Assembly: GCF_011398355.1 (NCBI RefSeq)
Contig: NZ_AP021889.1
Span: forward strand, 1,798,001-1,862,000
Direction: 5' to 3'
DNA: 64,000 bases
From: Thiosulfatimonas sediminis
GTDB lineage: Bacteria > Pseudomonadota > Gammaproteobacteria > Thiomicrospirales > Thiomicrospiraceae
Made by a program: the position numbers and the translations under genes. Below, piece after piece: positions 34,663 to 44,034 of the stretch. Under the pieces are notes generated by a model. That model had not been told where the DNA came from, did not search any database, and worked only from the letters and a program-made list of their open reading frames with translations. Within the stretch, counting starts at the first letter, position 1. Each line of letters opens with the position of its first letter.

Positions 34663-36115
34663 ATCGCACCTTTCTACCCATCGGGTCATAATCAATCTTA
34701 ATTTCCTGTTCAATGTGAATATCAACTGTCTGCCCCGAAGGGGCATAAATCACATCAAAAAACTGCCCCATTCTTTGCTCAAACCAACCACGAACACTAC
34801 TCATACCGTCCGCTACACCGTTGTAACCAGCAAACTTCATTTGATCACCAACCACGTTACGAACCACACCACCCTCAGACGTTGTATTCGTTTGCACTTC
34901 AGCCTCAGCTACCCCACGCGCAAAACCTTCACCTGCACTTAGCAAACCTAATTGAGTTAGCGCTGCCGGGGCATTTGTAATCAGATCACCCGAAATACAA
35001 GGATTTGCATATTCATCACTGATATAGCCAAGGTACTGACCCGGCTTACTTGCCCCACTGCCACTATTACCGACCTGTTTTGATTGATGAGTCACAATAC
35101 GGCCATCGTTAAACACAAAGGTAATCGTATCGATCTTACCGGTGACGCAACGCAGGTTAAGATCGCCAATCGCATCCCCCTGAACAATCGTCTTTTCCAA
35201 ACCTTGCAGCTCATGATCATTTGGCATCACAATATTTCGACCAGTCGAAATCTTGAATCTCCAAGGATCGATCACACGACCATTCACCGGAATACGTCCA
35301 ACCAATGCCGTAACTGCTAAAGAATCCGTAATCACAGAACCGTTTGGGACGGTAAATCTCGGTTCGACACCAGCCTCTAAACCGGCTTTACGCATGGTTT
35401 TTGATCCAATCTCATCAAACAACCCAGGTTTTTCTTGATCAAAATCCGTCAAACCGCCCGGTGTAGGGTTAATCGAACGCTTCACCGCGTTAAACCCACC
35501 CTTTTTATCTGTTGCATACCCTGCATCCATTGGCGGGATCCAAACAATTTGATCTGTAACAACTGATTGAGGCGTACCAGCAGCCAACGGCTTCACCGGC
35601 TTACCGGAAACCATTGACTCAACCTTATTCTTCGCTCCTTCAATGGGCGCGATAAATTCGCCTAACTGATTAAGACCTTGATTTGGGGTTTGAGCTTTAG
35701 AATTGGAGCCTTGCGGAATCACAAAAATCTTGTTTTCCGGGCGATCTAAATTCGCAAGAAGGTCATTTCCCTCTTGAACTTTTAATTGAGCATCATCCGC
35801 TTTCTGGCTGGCTTCTTGCGCTTGCTGCTTCAACTGAGTATTCTCATTCTCAATCTGGCTCATGTTCTCGTTCATTTCTTGCATCGTCGCTTGCATATCA
35901 CGCATATCCACCATCAGCTTGGTAAACTCCTGCGGCAAACGATCACCGTCCACCGGTTCCGCTACTGTCTCACCAACCGATTTCTGAACTTTATCGCCAC
36001 CTTTGCCAACCGTTTTAACCACTGGCTCATCGTCACCGCTTAATATCAAGGCCAATAAACCACCCAGAACCAGTAACGCAACGAGAATAATGACAATCGG
36101 ATTTTTACCTTTCAT
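34622..36115 (-). CDS. traB: TraB/VirB10-like protein (PFL_4705 family)
   Basis: A 497-residue core-complex scaffold spanning the periplasm. One N-terminal helix (IVIILVALLVLGGLLALIL), a coiled coil (about 55-110), then a beta domain with VPNGSVITDSLAVTALVGRIPV and a C-terminal part ending MDIHIEQEIKIDYDPMGR-like. Matches TIGR03752. ATGA-coupled to the preceding gene. Confidence 0.92.
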   Translation of the reverse strand: MKGKNPIVIILVALLVLGGLLALILSGDDEPVVKTVGKGGDKVQKSVGETVAEPVDGDRLPQEFTKLMVDMRDMQATMQEMNENMSQIENENTQLKQQAQEASQKADDAQLKVQEGNDLLANLDRPENKIFVIPQGSNSKAQTPNQGLNQLGEFIAPIEGAKNKVESMVSGKPVKPLAAGTPQSVVTDQIVWIPPMDAGYATDKKGGFNAVKRSINPTPGGLTDFDQEKPGLFDEIGSKTMRKAGLEAGVEPRFTVPNGSVITDSLAVTALVGRIPVNGRVIDPWRFKISTGRNIVMPNDHELQGLEKTIVQGDAIGDLNLRCVTGKIDTITFVFNDGRIVTHQSKQVGNSGSGASKPGQYLGYISDEYANPCISGDLITNAPAALTQLGLLSAGEGFARGVAEAEVQTNTTSEGGVVRNVVGDQMKFAGYNGVADGMSSVRGWFEQRMGQFFDVIYAPSGQTVDIHIEQEIKIDYDPMGRKVRYATTQNDATGYMD

Positions 36116-36954
36116 CGACCTAGCTCCTGATCATAGAAAAACTCTCTTAATGGACGTTTATGGATCATGACAAGAACCGTACCTGCTTTCTTCCCTTCAT
36201 TTGCAGGGAGTAAGCGGTGGTGCATAAAAGTTGCCGCCAACAAATCCCTTGGCGATCGAGCAATCATCCGGGCATCCACTTCAACGGCATAATCAGATAT
36301 ATTTTTCACTTCAATCGCCGTCGCATAAAACTGATCCGTTCGATAGCTAACGATTGGCGTAGCAATCAACGAAGTGCACGCTACACTGCCACCAAAGCAT
36401 CCAAACAAGTTTTTAATCGCGATCGGTTCAACCGAAACCCGGTTAATCAAGCTATGATCTTTAACCAAGCGTTCAGGGCTATAAACGTGCTGAAATACAT
36501 AGCGCGTAAGAAATGGGTAGCTGTTAATATTTTGGCCACCGCCCTCTTGAGATCCACTGGACTTGACCGACTCCATACCTTCAGCTTTTTTAGGCAGGTG
36601 AACATTAACAATTGGATCCACGCCTTCAGCTTTCACACCTGAAACATACACCACATAATTTCGGCCACTTACCTGGTCTTTAAAGATGATCTTCTCCCTT
36701 GCTAAATCATCATTTACGGCTTGAATAAAAACGCGGTTATCGACACTTGAAAGCGTTTTGTAATTCGCCATGCTCTGACCACTGACACCGATCGCAATTG
36801 ACGAACCCGAAGGAAAAACAATTTGCCGCTCAAGACCGCTGCTAACAGAAATATCAACCGGCGTTCCATCCCAATTAATATGTTCGTCCGCAAACGCCAT
36901 ACCTGGCATCAAGCAGCATGACAAAGCAAAGAATCTCATTAACCTTTTCATCAT
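36112..36954 (-). CDS. traK: TraK/VirB9-like protein (PFL_4704 family, DUF3438)
   Basis: A 280-residue exported protein: signal peptide MMKRLMRFFALSCCLMPGMA, then WDGTPVDISVSSGLERQIVF and a C-terminal FMHHRLLPANEGKKAGTVLV, as in TIGR03749. Likely secretin-like partner of the outer-membrane core complex. Confidence 0.9.
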   Translation of the reverse strand: MMKRLMRFFALSCCLMPGMAFADEHINWDGTPVDISVSSGLERQIVFPSGSSIAIGVSGQSMANYKTLSSVDNRVFIQAVNDDLAREKIIFKDQVSGRNYVVYVSGVKAEGVDPIVNVHLPKKAEGMESVKSSGSQEGGGQNINSYPFLTRYVFQHVYSPERLVKDHSLINRVSVEPIAIKNLFGCFGGSVACTSLIATPIVSYRTDQFYATAIEVKNISDYAVEVDARMIARSPRDLLAATFMHHRLLPANEGKKAGTVLVMIHKRPLREFFYDQELGR

Positions 36955-37697
36955 TTTTTAGCCTCACGTTCCTTCTGAGTCTTTTCTTGCTCTTTCTCCC
37001 ACGCCAGCATTTTTTCTCGCTCCGCATCCATATCAATTTGCTCAATCTCAGCAGTAAATTCTTGGTCAACTTTTAAACCCCAAGGATTCTTTTCGGGATC
37101 ATCCGCTTCCATCACAACAAGCAAAGGAATACGTAAAGCCAAGTCCTTAATCGGATAGGGAACATCGGTTTTTTTACCGTGCTGAAACTCTTTCACACGC
37201 ACATCCAGCCAAACCTTCCAGCGATTAGCACCGATTGGCTGCACACAGGCATCGCTATAAGCTCCGCAGCCACCATCAACACTGTAATTACCCAGCGGGG
37301 CAACCGAACGTGTGCGCATATTCAGTTCATTACGAGACTTTTTCAGTAAAAACTCTTTGTACTTAGCAGTAAGGTAACGCTTAGTCAGCAAAGGGCTATA
37401 AGACGCCAGATTTTTTTCAAAATCCGTTTCACCGTTATCTCTCCATAGATTTAGTTGCTGATAGACCGAACCGGCGAAGCTATACACTTCCCACGACTGT
37501 ATTTCACCGGTCGTTACTTCAGCACCATAATTTAATTGGGGTGGTATGGAAATGCGTTGCTTTTCCGGCTCTTGAATAAGCGAAAAAATTACAGCCATAC
37601 CAAGCATAATAAGAAACAATAAAAAACCGACCACAACGCGCAGCGTTAAGATATGTGACCGGTCATTTAGAGTTTGATTGACGTAAGGGTTAGCCAT
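36951..37697 (-). CDS. traE: TraE/VirB8-like protein (PFL_4703 family, DUF2895)
   Basis: About 248 residues from MANPYVNQTLNDRSHILTLR, one N-terminal helix (VVVGFLLFLIMLGMAVIFSL), then a periplasmic domain with IQSWEVYSFAGSVYQQLNLW and the Glu/Lys-rich C-terminus. TIGR03746 layout. The ATG nine codons upstream is rejected because it overlaps the preceding gene's end without a ribosome site. Confidence 0.9.
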   Translation of the reverse strand: MANPYVNQTLNDRSHILTLRVVVGFLLFLIMLGMAVIFSLIQEPEKQRISIPPQLNYGAEVTTGEIQSWEVYSFAGSVYQQLNLWRDNGETDFEKNLASYSPLLTKRYLTAKYKEFLLKKSRNELNMRTRSVAPLGNYSVDGGCGAYSDACVQPIGANRWKVWLDVRVKEFQHGKKTDVPYPIKDLALRIPLLVVMEADDPEKNPWGLKVDQEFTAEIEQIDMDAEREKMLAWEKEQEKTQKEREAKK

Positions 37698-37714
37698 CAA
37701 TAAACACCTTTTGA

Positions 37715-38062
37715 TTAGTACCAATGACCCTTACGGTCAATAAAAGAAGGTTTCATTAAGTTAAAAATCGCCATTTTTCTGGAAGCCCATTGCAAAAAAT
37801 ACTCTGACGGCTTTCCGCGCTTATGACCTTTCAACCACTTCACAACGACAACAACCGTTATAAACGTGCCGAAAACGAGGAAAAACCCAAAAACCAAAGG
37901 TTTTGCAAAAGGAATTACTAGAGCCAGAATTAGTCCAGCGACCGCATTAACTAAGACGGATGCTTTTAAAATAATAATCAGTTCCGGCAAAGTGGAGCCA
38001 CCCACCATGACTGGCTCCACATCCAAAAATGACACTAATAAATCTTCATCTTTGGGATTCAC
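37715..38062 (-). CDS. traL: TraL-like protein (DUF3487 family)
   Basis: A 115-residue inner-membrane protein with two adjacent helices (VLVNAVAGLILALVIPFA and FGFFLVFGTFITVVVVV) and ending GKPSEYFLQWASRKMA. Matches TIGR03750/DUF3487, thought to act with the pilin in membrane insertion. Confidence 0.88.
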   Translation of the reverse strand: MNPKDEDLLVSFLDVEPVMVGGSTLPELIIILKASVLVNAVAGLILALVIPFAKPLVFGFFLVFGTFITVVVVVKWLKGHKRGKPSEYFLQWASRKMAIFNLMKPSFIDRKGHWY

Positions 38063-38075
38063 GAACTTTTCCTAT

Positions 38076-38477
38076 TTATGTAGTAGTACCGACTAATCCG
38101 CTACCAAATCCATACATGTAGAAAGCCATGACACCTGTGATACCGACTGTCAACAAACCAATGATGTTATGCTGAACCCAGGTTCCCATAGAGTATTTCG
38201 TGTTATTTTCATCACTCAGCTGCTGCATACCAGAAACCGCAGCTTTCCCCCAAAAGAAGGCTGCTGCTGTCACCATCAATACACCAGCGATAATGATCAA
38301 ATACCCAAAAACGGTTTGTAGCAATTTTGTAGCATCAGCATCTTTGTCAACCAAACCGCCCAGATCGATGTTAGCCGCAGCTGGCAATGCTGCCATTGCC
38401 ATATCAGGCACCATAAATGCCGCTGCCGCTAAAGCTGAACCTGCGAAAGCAGAAGAAAGATTTTTTTTAATACTCAT
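38076..38477 (-). CDS. T4SS pilin-like protein (PFL_4702 family, DUF2976)
   Basis: A 133-residue protein: signal-like N-terminus, cleavage likely after AMA, then two helices (TVFGYLIIIAGVLMVTAAAFFWG and HNIIGLLTVGITGVMAFYMYG). TIGR03745 proteins are the probable pilin of this T4SS. Confidence 0.88.
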   Translation of the reverse strand: MSIKKNLSSAFAGSALAAAAFMVPDMAMAALPAAANIDLGGLVDKDADATKLLQTVFGYLIIIAGVLMVTAAAFFWGKAAVSGMQQLSDENNTKYSMGTWVQHNIIGLLTVGITGVMAFYMYGFGSGLVGTTT

Positions 38478-38504
38478 AAAAAGTTTCCTTTTAAAAATAG
38501 TTAA

Positions 38505-38744
38505 TTAATAAGTTAAATACAAAAACCCACCGCAGAACGCGAGGAACGTAAAAACCCAAAGTAAATTCCAACTAAAATCACTCAGCGGATCCGGGCTATC
38601 GGAATCGCCATCTTGTAACCGCTTATATTGATTAATGACGTTTGATGAAAAACGCCAAATCAAAATAGCTGCAAAGAGCGATCCAAAAGCGAGGGAAAAC
38701 AAATACTGCGAACCAGCAAGCCCCTCAAAAACCGAAAAGTTCAT
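38505..38744 (-). CDS. DUF3262 / PFL_4701-family T4SS protein
   Basis: A 79-residue membrane protein with two helices (YLFSLAFGSLFAAILIWRF and LLWVFTFLAFCGGFLYLTY), the TIGR03758 layout. Inner membrane. Confidence 0.85.
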   Translation of the reverse strand: MNFSVFEGLAGSQYLFSLAFGSLFAAILIWRFSSNVINQYKRLQDGDSDSPDPLSDFSWNLLWVFTFLAFCGGFLYLTY

Positions 38745-38762
38745 TGAACTACCCCAATCCGC

Positions 38763-39185
38763 TTAACGTCGATAATCATCATTAAGCGGTTCAAAATAAC
38801 GCGGTTGATTTTCCGGGTTGTTTAAGTGATCGAGCATAGAACGCTTAATTTTGTAAAGATCTGCTCTCAACCAATCGTAGCGAAACTTAATACGTTGATC
38901 CGGGCGCTGATATTGCTGCGCACGTTGAATCAACGCATCCGTTTGCTGTAAATGAGAAAGAAGATCCATAAGCGCTTTACGCTCTGCATCGTCAATAGAT
39001 TGAGTCTCATAGTTTTGCGGTAATACCGTTAACTCTGTGTGGCGATTAGGCGCTGATAACTGGCTTACCGATTCCGACAAACCACCATCCAACAAAACCT
39101 CACCCTCACCACCATTAGCGACCACTGCAAAACTGATAACACTCAAGCCAGAAGCAAGAAAAAGCTGTTTGAAAAGTAACTGCAT
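38763..39185 (-). CDS. RAQPRD-family ICE protein
   Basis: A 140-residue exported protein: signal peptide, then ALIQRAQQYQRPDQRIKFRYDWLRADL, the RAQPRD motif region (TIGR01690). The canonical motif appears here as RAQQYQRPDQ. First gene of the second T4SS operon, under palindrome copy 3. Confidence 0.9.
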   Translation of the reverse strand: MQLLFKQLFLASGLSVISFAVVANGGEGEVLLDGGLSESVSQLSAPNRHTELTVLPQNYETQSIDDAERKALMDLLSHLQQTDALIQRAQQYQRPDQRIKFRYDWLRADLYKIKRSMLDHLNNPENQPRYFEPLNDDYRR

Positions 39186-39256
39186 TTTTTAACCTTAGTT
39201 TAGTGTGATTAAACACAGGCTTAGTTTGTCAAAAACGCAAGCAAAACGACTTAAAA

Positions 39257-39281
39257 CCAAGTGCATAAATTCTGCACTTGG
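39257..39281 (-). promoter_or_regulatory. Palindromic activator box (copy 3)
   Basis: CCAAGTGCA-N7-TGCACTTGG, perfect arms that extend outward as TTAAAACC/GGTTTTTAA. Leftward CAAACT or AAACTA begins 41-42 nt from the centre before the RAQPRD gene; this -10 is the weakest of the set. Confidence 0.7.
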
Positions 39282-39604
39282 TTTTTAAAAAGAAAAAAGC
39301 AATACAAAACAAAGATTTAGAAACAAACAAACCCCAAAAAAATTTATCCACACAATTGAGTCGTGCATCATCGATAAACCTAATCTATGCGCGCTTTCGA
39401 TCACAAGGATCGAAAAAGGTCTACCAAGGGCGCGAATTAAATCTAGCATGGGGTCGAAAAGCACTGAACGCGATTAAAGACCGGCATAAACCCAATAATA
39501 TGCAATGCCACGGCTGCGCCTATCTGGGCGCTGCCCAGACCCGAAAAACAGAAAATAAATACTTGAAACAAAATACTTTACAAGATATTCTACCTGACAA
39601 ATAG
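39278..39604 (+). CDS. Possible rightward protein, 108 residues (uncertain)
   Basis: Open from a TTG inside the palindrome to 39,604, with a real terminator behind it. The product is basic (ARFRSQGSKKVYQGRELNLAWG) and has a CHGCAY pair. There is no ATG before codon 78 and no ribosome site, so the start is unclear and it may not be a gene. Unrecognised. Confidence 0.35.
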   Translation: MVFKKKKAIQNKDLETNKPQKNLSTQLSRASSINLIYARFRSQGSKKVYQGRELNLAWGRKALNAIKDRHKPNNMQCHGCAYLGAAQTRKTENKYLKQNTLQDILPDK

Positions 39605-39639
39605 GCTCAGGCCTTTTTGGGAAAAAATCAGAAGATACA

Positions 39640-39666
39640 AGCCAGGCAAAGTACCTGGCTTTTTTG
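39640..39666 (+). terminator. Rightward terminator
   Basis: AAGCCAGG/CCTGGCTT with loop CAAAGTA and six T on the plus strand; it also sits directly after the leftward operon's last stop (39,675). Confidence 0.8.
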
Positions 39667-39674
39667 TTAAGTGA

Positions 39675-40334
39675 TTAAAGATACTTCTTAAAGTATTTGG
39701 CCGAAACCCAAATCGTAAAACTCGCGGGCAAGGCAAATAAAATCATAAATAAACTTGGATGAATAGAGATCGGTAATGACAAATACAGTGCGACCGGCAA
39801 CAACATAAACGGCACAATGTAAGACTTGGCATGATGATAAACAAAAGAAGTCTCTCGACCGCCCGACCAAGTGCGAACATCACGCTCACCCAAACCGTCA
39901 ATCAAGGCATAGACGACAAAAAGCAATAACGCTGGCAATGACATCAAAATAACTGTCAAACGCAACAATCCAGTCTGTATCACCATCAACATCGCAGCGA
40001 TATACTGAACAAGTGGGCTTTCAGCCCCAACAAAATCTACCGTTTTTGCCATAGCAGATGATTGAACAACCACACGATCAAACTCACTTAACATCAAACC
40101 CGCCATATCCGACGGCTGAATAACATAATTCTTGAAGTCACTATTCAACCAACTGATCTCTTTTGCCAAAATCGATTTAGCGTGTTGTGCCCCTGGTTGA
40201 TCCCACCATTCAAAAAAGATTCCAAGCCATTCAATAACCACCGAAAACAACAACGACAAGAAAAAAGCGGTAATGACAAGCGCTACAAAACCAATAAAAG
40301 CAATCGGTAAACTCGGTTTGGATTTTTCAGCCAT
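39675..40334 (-). CDS. PFL_4697-family inner-membrane protein (DUF4400)
   Basis: A 219-residue protein with helices at about 10-30, 115-140, 165-185 and 195-210. WLGIFFEWWDQPGAQHAKSIL and VRTWSGGRETSFVYHHAK are the TIGR03747 hallmarks. Partner of TraD in G-type elements. Last gene of the 47.0-39.7 kb operon. Confidence 0.88.
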   Translation of the reverse strand: MAEKSKPSLPIAFIGFVALVITAFFLSLLFSVVIEWLGIFFEWWDQPGAQHAKSILAKEISWLNSDFKNYVIQPSDMAGLMLSEFDRVVVQSSAMAKTVDFVGAESPLVQYIAAMLMVIQTGLLRLTVILMSLPALLLFVVYALIDGLGERDVRTWSGGRETSFVYHHAKSYIVPFMLLPVALYLSLPISIHPSLFMILFALPASFTIWVSAKYFKKYL

Positions 40335-42422
40335 CTAAGCCGCCCTCGCTACAGATAGCCAGTCGTTATTTCGACTCATCAAACCTTCGCCAGTCGTGTA
40401 CTTCGCAACCATATCGGCATAAATGTCTTTAAATTCTGTCTTAATGTTTGGATCATCTTCTTTCTCAGGCATCGGCATCCGTATCTTGAAAAGCTGGCCA
40501 CCTTCAATCAATGCAAATGCTTGACCTTTAGGCAGTGACATAATGGTCGATACATCGATCATATCGACTTCTCGCTTAGAAGTACGATCTTCGTTTTTAG
40601 AAGTAAAATCGATACCGCTATCAACATCACTTGAGTCATTGGCACCAGTCACAGCCATAATCTCATTCACTCGAACCTTCGGAAGTTGATTAGTCAAAAT
40701 CTCAGCCGTGGTCGGCTCTTTAACCCGCAGCATAATCAAATTATTGAAGTTACCTTTGATCTGATTCGCTTTAGATTTACTACCAATTCGAGCTTCAATA
40801 TCACTTTCGGTTTGCGTGTATGCTGTGACCTGATAACCGGAGCCGCCGGCCTTATTGATCATTGGGATAAACTGATCACCTACCAGCTCATTGAATTCAT
40901 CGGCATGAATGGAGATCTTGCGTCCACCAGTCTGCATTTCCGGCAATCCATGTGCTATACCGTTTTTGTACAAATAACCCGAAACTGAGGTTAAATCTGC
41001 AAACATAGACGCGCCTACTGCACTCGCAACCGTACTATCAGAAAGCGCATCCAAACCAACATAGACAACCGCCTTTTGACGAATCGCACTCAACCAATCA
41101 AAGATCGGACGACTATCAGTGACATCACCGTAATCCGGTGCAATCAATTCCGCTGCACGACCGGTCGTTAACTTTTCAAGCAATGGTGCCAGCGATGAAA
41201 CGATCTTGTCGAAGTAAGATCGGTCATATTTAAATGCGCCCAATAAACCATCCAGAACAGCGTCATAAAAACCAGTATTTTCGCAATATTTAAGCAATGC
41301 AACCGCTTCAAGATTTCGATCTTTTAGGCTAAACGGTAAGGTCTTAGGATCCAAGTTATCTAAAATCTGAAGGTACACTTTTTCCCAGCCTTCCGGAGCC
41401 GTTTTATTCAAAATCATTTTGCCGTACTGCATTAACAACGGCTCAATGTTATTGACGTATTTTCTCACGGAATGGTAGCTTGGTCGGTTGCCAAGCGCCA
41501 CATCCGCCTGCACGATAATATTGGCAAATCGCCAGGCAAACTCTTTAAACGCCGAACTATTCCCCTCACTCGGCAAAGCATCTGAAATACGACCGGCAGG
41601 CTCAGTCGGCTTTGAAAAATTGCCTATGCCGTTATAACGCGCTGAGATTTCCGGAAATCCTAAGTGAAACATATAGAATGGGCGACCGGCACGCTGTGCT
41701 TCGATCTGGCAGCGCATCATTAGATCCGCATCACCTTTTGGATCAAAAACCGCAACCACATCACCACGACGAATATCTTGAGTAATCAAAATCTCAGCTA
41801 AGCGCGTTTTACCGACGCGAGTTGTACCCAGCACGATTGTATGACCAACCCGCTCACCTAGCGGCATATCAACTGGATGTTCACCCTCCAACATTCCGAC
41901 CGCATGAATAGCTGGATTGCCACCGACCGGCGGCAGCGGTCTAAAAGGATTTAATCGACTATTAGACGACAACACGGCAATCAAAAAACTCGCTACTTTA
42001 AGGCGATCTAGCTTTTTCTCAAGCTCGCGCGCCCAGCGATAAGATCTCGATGGCGTAATGTACTTTTCATTTTCCGGCTCCAAGGCATCGAATAAACGCT
42101 GCGTATGTTTTTGTGACCACCGAAACCCCAATCCCAAAAACAAGGTGCGATTAGACACCGGTACTTTTCTTGGGCGCATACCGTAATATGGCAAACGAAC
42201 TAACATTTTTTGATAACGATAAATCTGCCAACCCTGATTAAAGCGAACCAACCCTGCAAAAACAAGAATACCGGCACCAACATAAGCCATTTGCTCGGAC
42301 ATCATAATCATGCCCGGCATCGACGCCATGATAATCGCAATAGAAAAAGCCGCTAAAGCGCTTTGAAACTCGACAGGAGGACGTAACAATGCCTCGATTG
42401 GATATTTTGGTCTGAAGAACAT
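40335..42422 (-). CDS. traD: Conjugative coupling factor TraD (TOL family)
   Basis: The ATPase that brings the relaxosome to the channel. From MFFRPKYPIEALLRPPVEF (ATG at 42,422, TAATG-overlapped with the upstream stop), two N-terminal helices (about 30-75), Walker A VLGTTRVGKTRLAEIL (near 202) and Walker B ISIHADEFNEL (near 505). Length of 695 is usual. A TTG start five codons upstream is possible. Confidence 0.94.
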   Translation of the reverse strand: MFFRPKYPIEALLRPPVEFQSALAAFSIAIIMASMPGMIMMSEQMAYVGAGILVFAGLVRFNQGWQIYRYQKMLVRLPYYGMRPRKVPVSNRTLFLGLGFRWSQKHTQRLFDALEPENEKYITPSRSYRWARELEKKLDRLKVASFLIAVLSSNSRLNPFRPLPPVGGNPAIHAVGMLEGEHPVDMPLGERVGHTIVLGTTRVGKTRLAEILITQDIRRGDVVAVFDPKGDADLMMRCQIEAQRAGRPFYMFHLGFPEISARYNGIGNFSKPTEPAGRISDALPSEGNSSAFKEFAWRFANIIVQADVALGNRPSYHSVRKYVNNIEPLLMQYGKMILNKTAPEGWEKVYLQILDNLDPKTLPFSLKDRNLEAVALLKYCENTGFYDAVLDGLLGAFKYDRSYFDKIVSSLAPLLEKLTTGRAAELIAPDYGDVTDSRPIFDWLSAIRQKAVVYVGLDALSDSTVASAVGASMFADLTSVSGYLYKNGIAHGLPEMQTGGRKISIHADEFNELVGDQFIPMINKAGGSGYQVTAYTQTESDIEARIGSKSKANQIKGNFNNLIMLRVKEPTTAEILTNQLPKVRVNEIMAVTGANDSSDVDSGIDFTSKNEDRTSKREVDMIDVSTIMSLPKGQAFALIEGGQLFKIRMPMPEKEDDPNIKTEFKDIYADMVAKYTTGEGLMSRNNDWLSVARAA

Positions 42423-42838
42423 TATTGATAAACCCAATTGGAGTTAATTAATGCGGGGTAATGCTTAATGCGATAAATCGATACAAGCGCTTGCGCATTC
42501 ACCGGTTCTACCTGAACAGGATAAGCCGCATTACGCAACGCATCGATCTCAGCTAACGACTGTACATTTGCCAAATAACATACTGCACGATACTGCAAAA
42601 GCGCATCTTTACGCTGCTCTAGCCACGAAAAAGATACCTTGTCATAACCAATTACACATCGACTATGCGACTTATCGATCGGCACCGACTCACCAAAATC
42701 AACTTGATAATCAGAAAACACACCAGGCGTTGCCGAAGTGTTAAAAGGCAACATAGATTCAACCATCTTCGCCAACTCATTCGCTTGCGCAGGCAAAGCC
42801 AAGCTAAGGATTAAGACGACTAAAAACTTTATTCGCAT
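42422..42838 (-). CDS. PFL_4695-family ICE protein
   Basis: A 138-residue exported protein: signal peptide MRIKFLVVLILSLALPAQA, then YRAVCYLANVQSLAEIDALR and IYRIKHYPALI. This fits TIGR03765, normally found beside traD. Role unknown. Overlaps the upstream gene by 35 nt. Confidence 0.75.
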   Translation of the reverse strand: MRIKFLVVLILSLALPAQANELAKMVESMLPFNTSATPGVFSDYQVDFGESVPIDKSHSRCVIGYDKVSFSWLEQRKDALLQYRAVCYLANVQSLAEIDALRNAAYPVQVEPVNAQALVSIYRIKHYPALINSNWVYQ

Positions 42839-43289
42839 AAGCTAACGCTCGCTTTCGGCAAGAAGAGCCAGGGCAATGATATTTTGCAATCTGCAAACGA
42901 ATATCATCCTCTGAAAACTGTTTAAGAATATCCGCTGCAACTTGAATATTAGTTGCTGGATCAAACGCCTCATTCAATGTTTTAAACCGATGGCCGTGAT
43001 ACTTCATATTGATCTGCATCACACCAATATCGATGTTTCGCATTCCGCGCTTAAAAGCCTGATCGACCGCTTCCATCGCTTCAATCTTGCTTTCAAACCA
43101 CATACCTTGACCGTTAAAATTCACCGTCCAAGGCCACGGTTTGCCGTAACCTGGCTTTGTTGATTCTTGCTGAGCAATACCATACAAAACCAAAGGATGC
43201 AGATTATTCCGCTCAGCCACCTCAACAAAAAAATTGGCTTGGCTAATTAATGGGAACAAAGTGAAAAAAACAAAGGCTACGGCTTTCAT
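42804..43289 (-). CDS. Lytic transglycosylase (SLT family) of the T4SS
   Basis: A 161-residue exported protein: signal peptide, then the catalytic Glu in YGIAQQESTKPGYGKPWPWT and VGVMQINMKYHGHRF-like GVMQIN motif. It opens the cell wall for the mating channel, as VirB1-like proteins do. Length typical. Confidence 0.92.
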   Translation of the reverse strand: MKAVAFVFFTLFPLISQANFFVEVAERNNLHPLVLYGIAQQESTKPGYGKPWPWTVNFNGQGMWFESKIEAMEAVDQAFKRGMRNIDIGVMQINMKYHGHRFKTLNEAFDPATNIQVAADILKQFSEDDIRLQIAKYHCPGSSCRKRALAYANKVFSRLNP

Positions 43290-43290
43290 G

Positions 43291-44034
43291 TTACTTCATG
43301 GTGTGCACTTGGAGATCACCACCATCCATACTAATGAACGTAGCCGGTGCCTTAATACCGTGCTTCTTAGCAAACTGAGTATCACGGTTCAAAGTGATAT
43401 AGCCATCTTTTGCCAGCTCTTCCGGAATGTAAGCCCTGGCATACTTTTGCAACTGCTCATCCGTCGAATCATCAATCACAAAAATATCCAGCTTAACTTT
43501 GTAGTACCGCACCTGATTGATCAATTGCGCTAAACGCGCATGACATTCATCACAATCGACTTTCGTAAAAAATTGCACACGATCATGTACGCCAATTTTG
43601 TCACCCCGAAGATCATTAAGCTTTGCATAATCAAACATCGATCGCCCCTCATGCAGCTTGCGCAATTCTTGTCGAACCAGACGCATCGATTCAACCGAAC
43701 TATCAACATACTGCACATAACGCTTAGCGAACAACTTAGCGTAACGCTCTCGCTCCTGCGGAGTGCGCGCAAAAATACCAAGCACTTCCGGAGGACTTGC
43801 TTCGGTTTTTGACAACTGCTGAGCAATTGGCTTTACCTTTTGATACAACGCCCAATCCTCATCACTTAGCGCCCAAAATTTTTGCTCGTACTGCTCAATG
43901 TTCAATTCGTCGGGTAATTGTGTGCCTTGCTCTGTCTCAGACGCTAATGAACGATCGACCGAAGTATTTGCAACCTGGGCACAAGCCAAACTAGAAAACG
44001 CTACAAGCCCGACTGGAAGAATAAACTTAATCAA
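43291..44034 (-). CDS. PFL_4693-family ICE protein, thioredoxin-like
   Basis: A 247-residue exported protein. TIGR03759 pattern: KFWALSDEDWALYQK, EVLGIFARTPQERERYAKLF, then FFTKVDCDECHARLAQL. The CDEC pair resembles a thioredoxin-fold active site, so a disulfide role in the periplasm is likely. ATGA-coupled to the upstream gene. Confidence 0.88.
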   Translation of the reverse strand: MIKFILPVGLVAFSSLACAQVANTSVDRSLASETEQGTQLPDELNIEQYEQKFWALSDEDWALYQKVKPIAQQLSKTEASPPEVLGIFARTPQERERYAKLFAKRYVQYVDSSVESMRLVRQELRKLHEGRSMFDYAKLNDLRGDKIGVHDRVQFFTKVDCDECHARLAQLINQVRYYKVKLDIFVIDDSTDEQLQKYARAYIPEELAKDGYITLNRDTQFAKKHGIKAPATFISMDGGDLQVHTMK

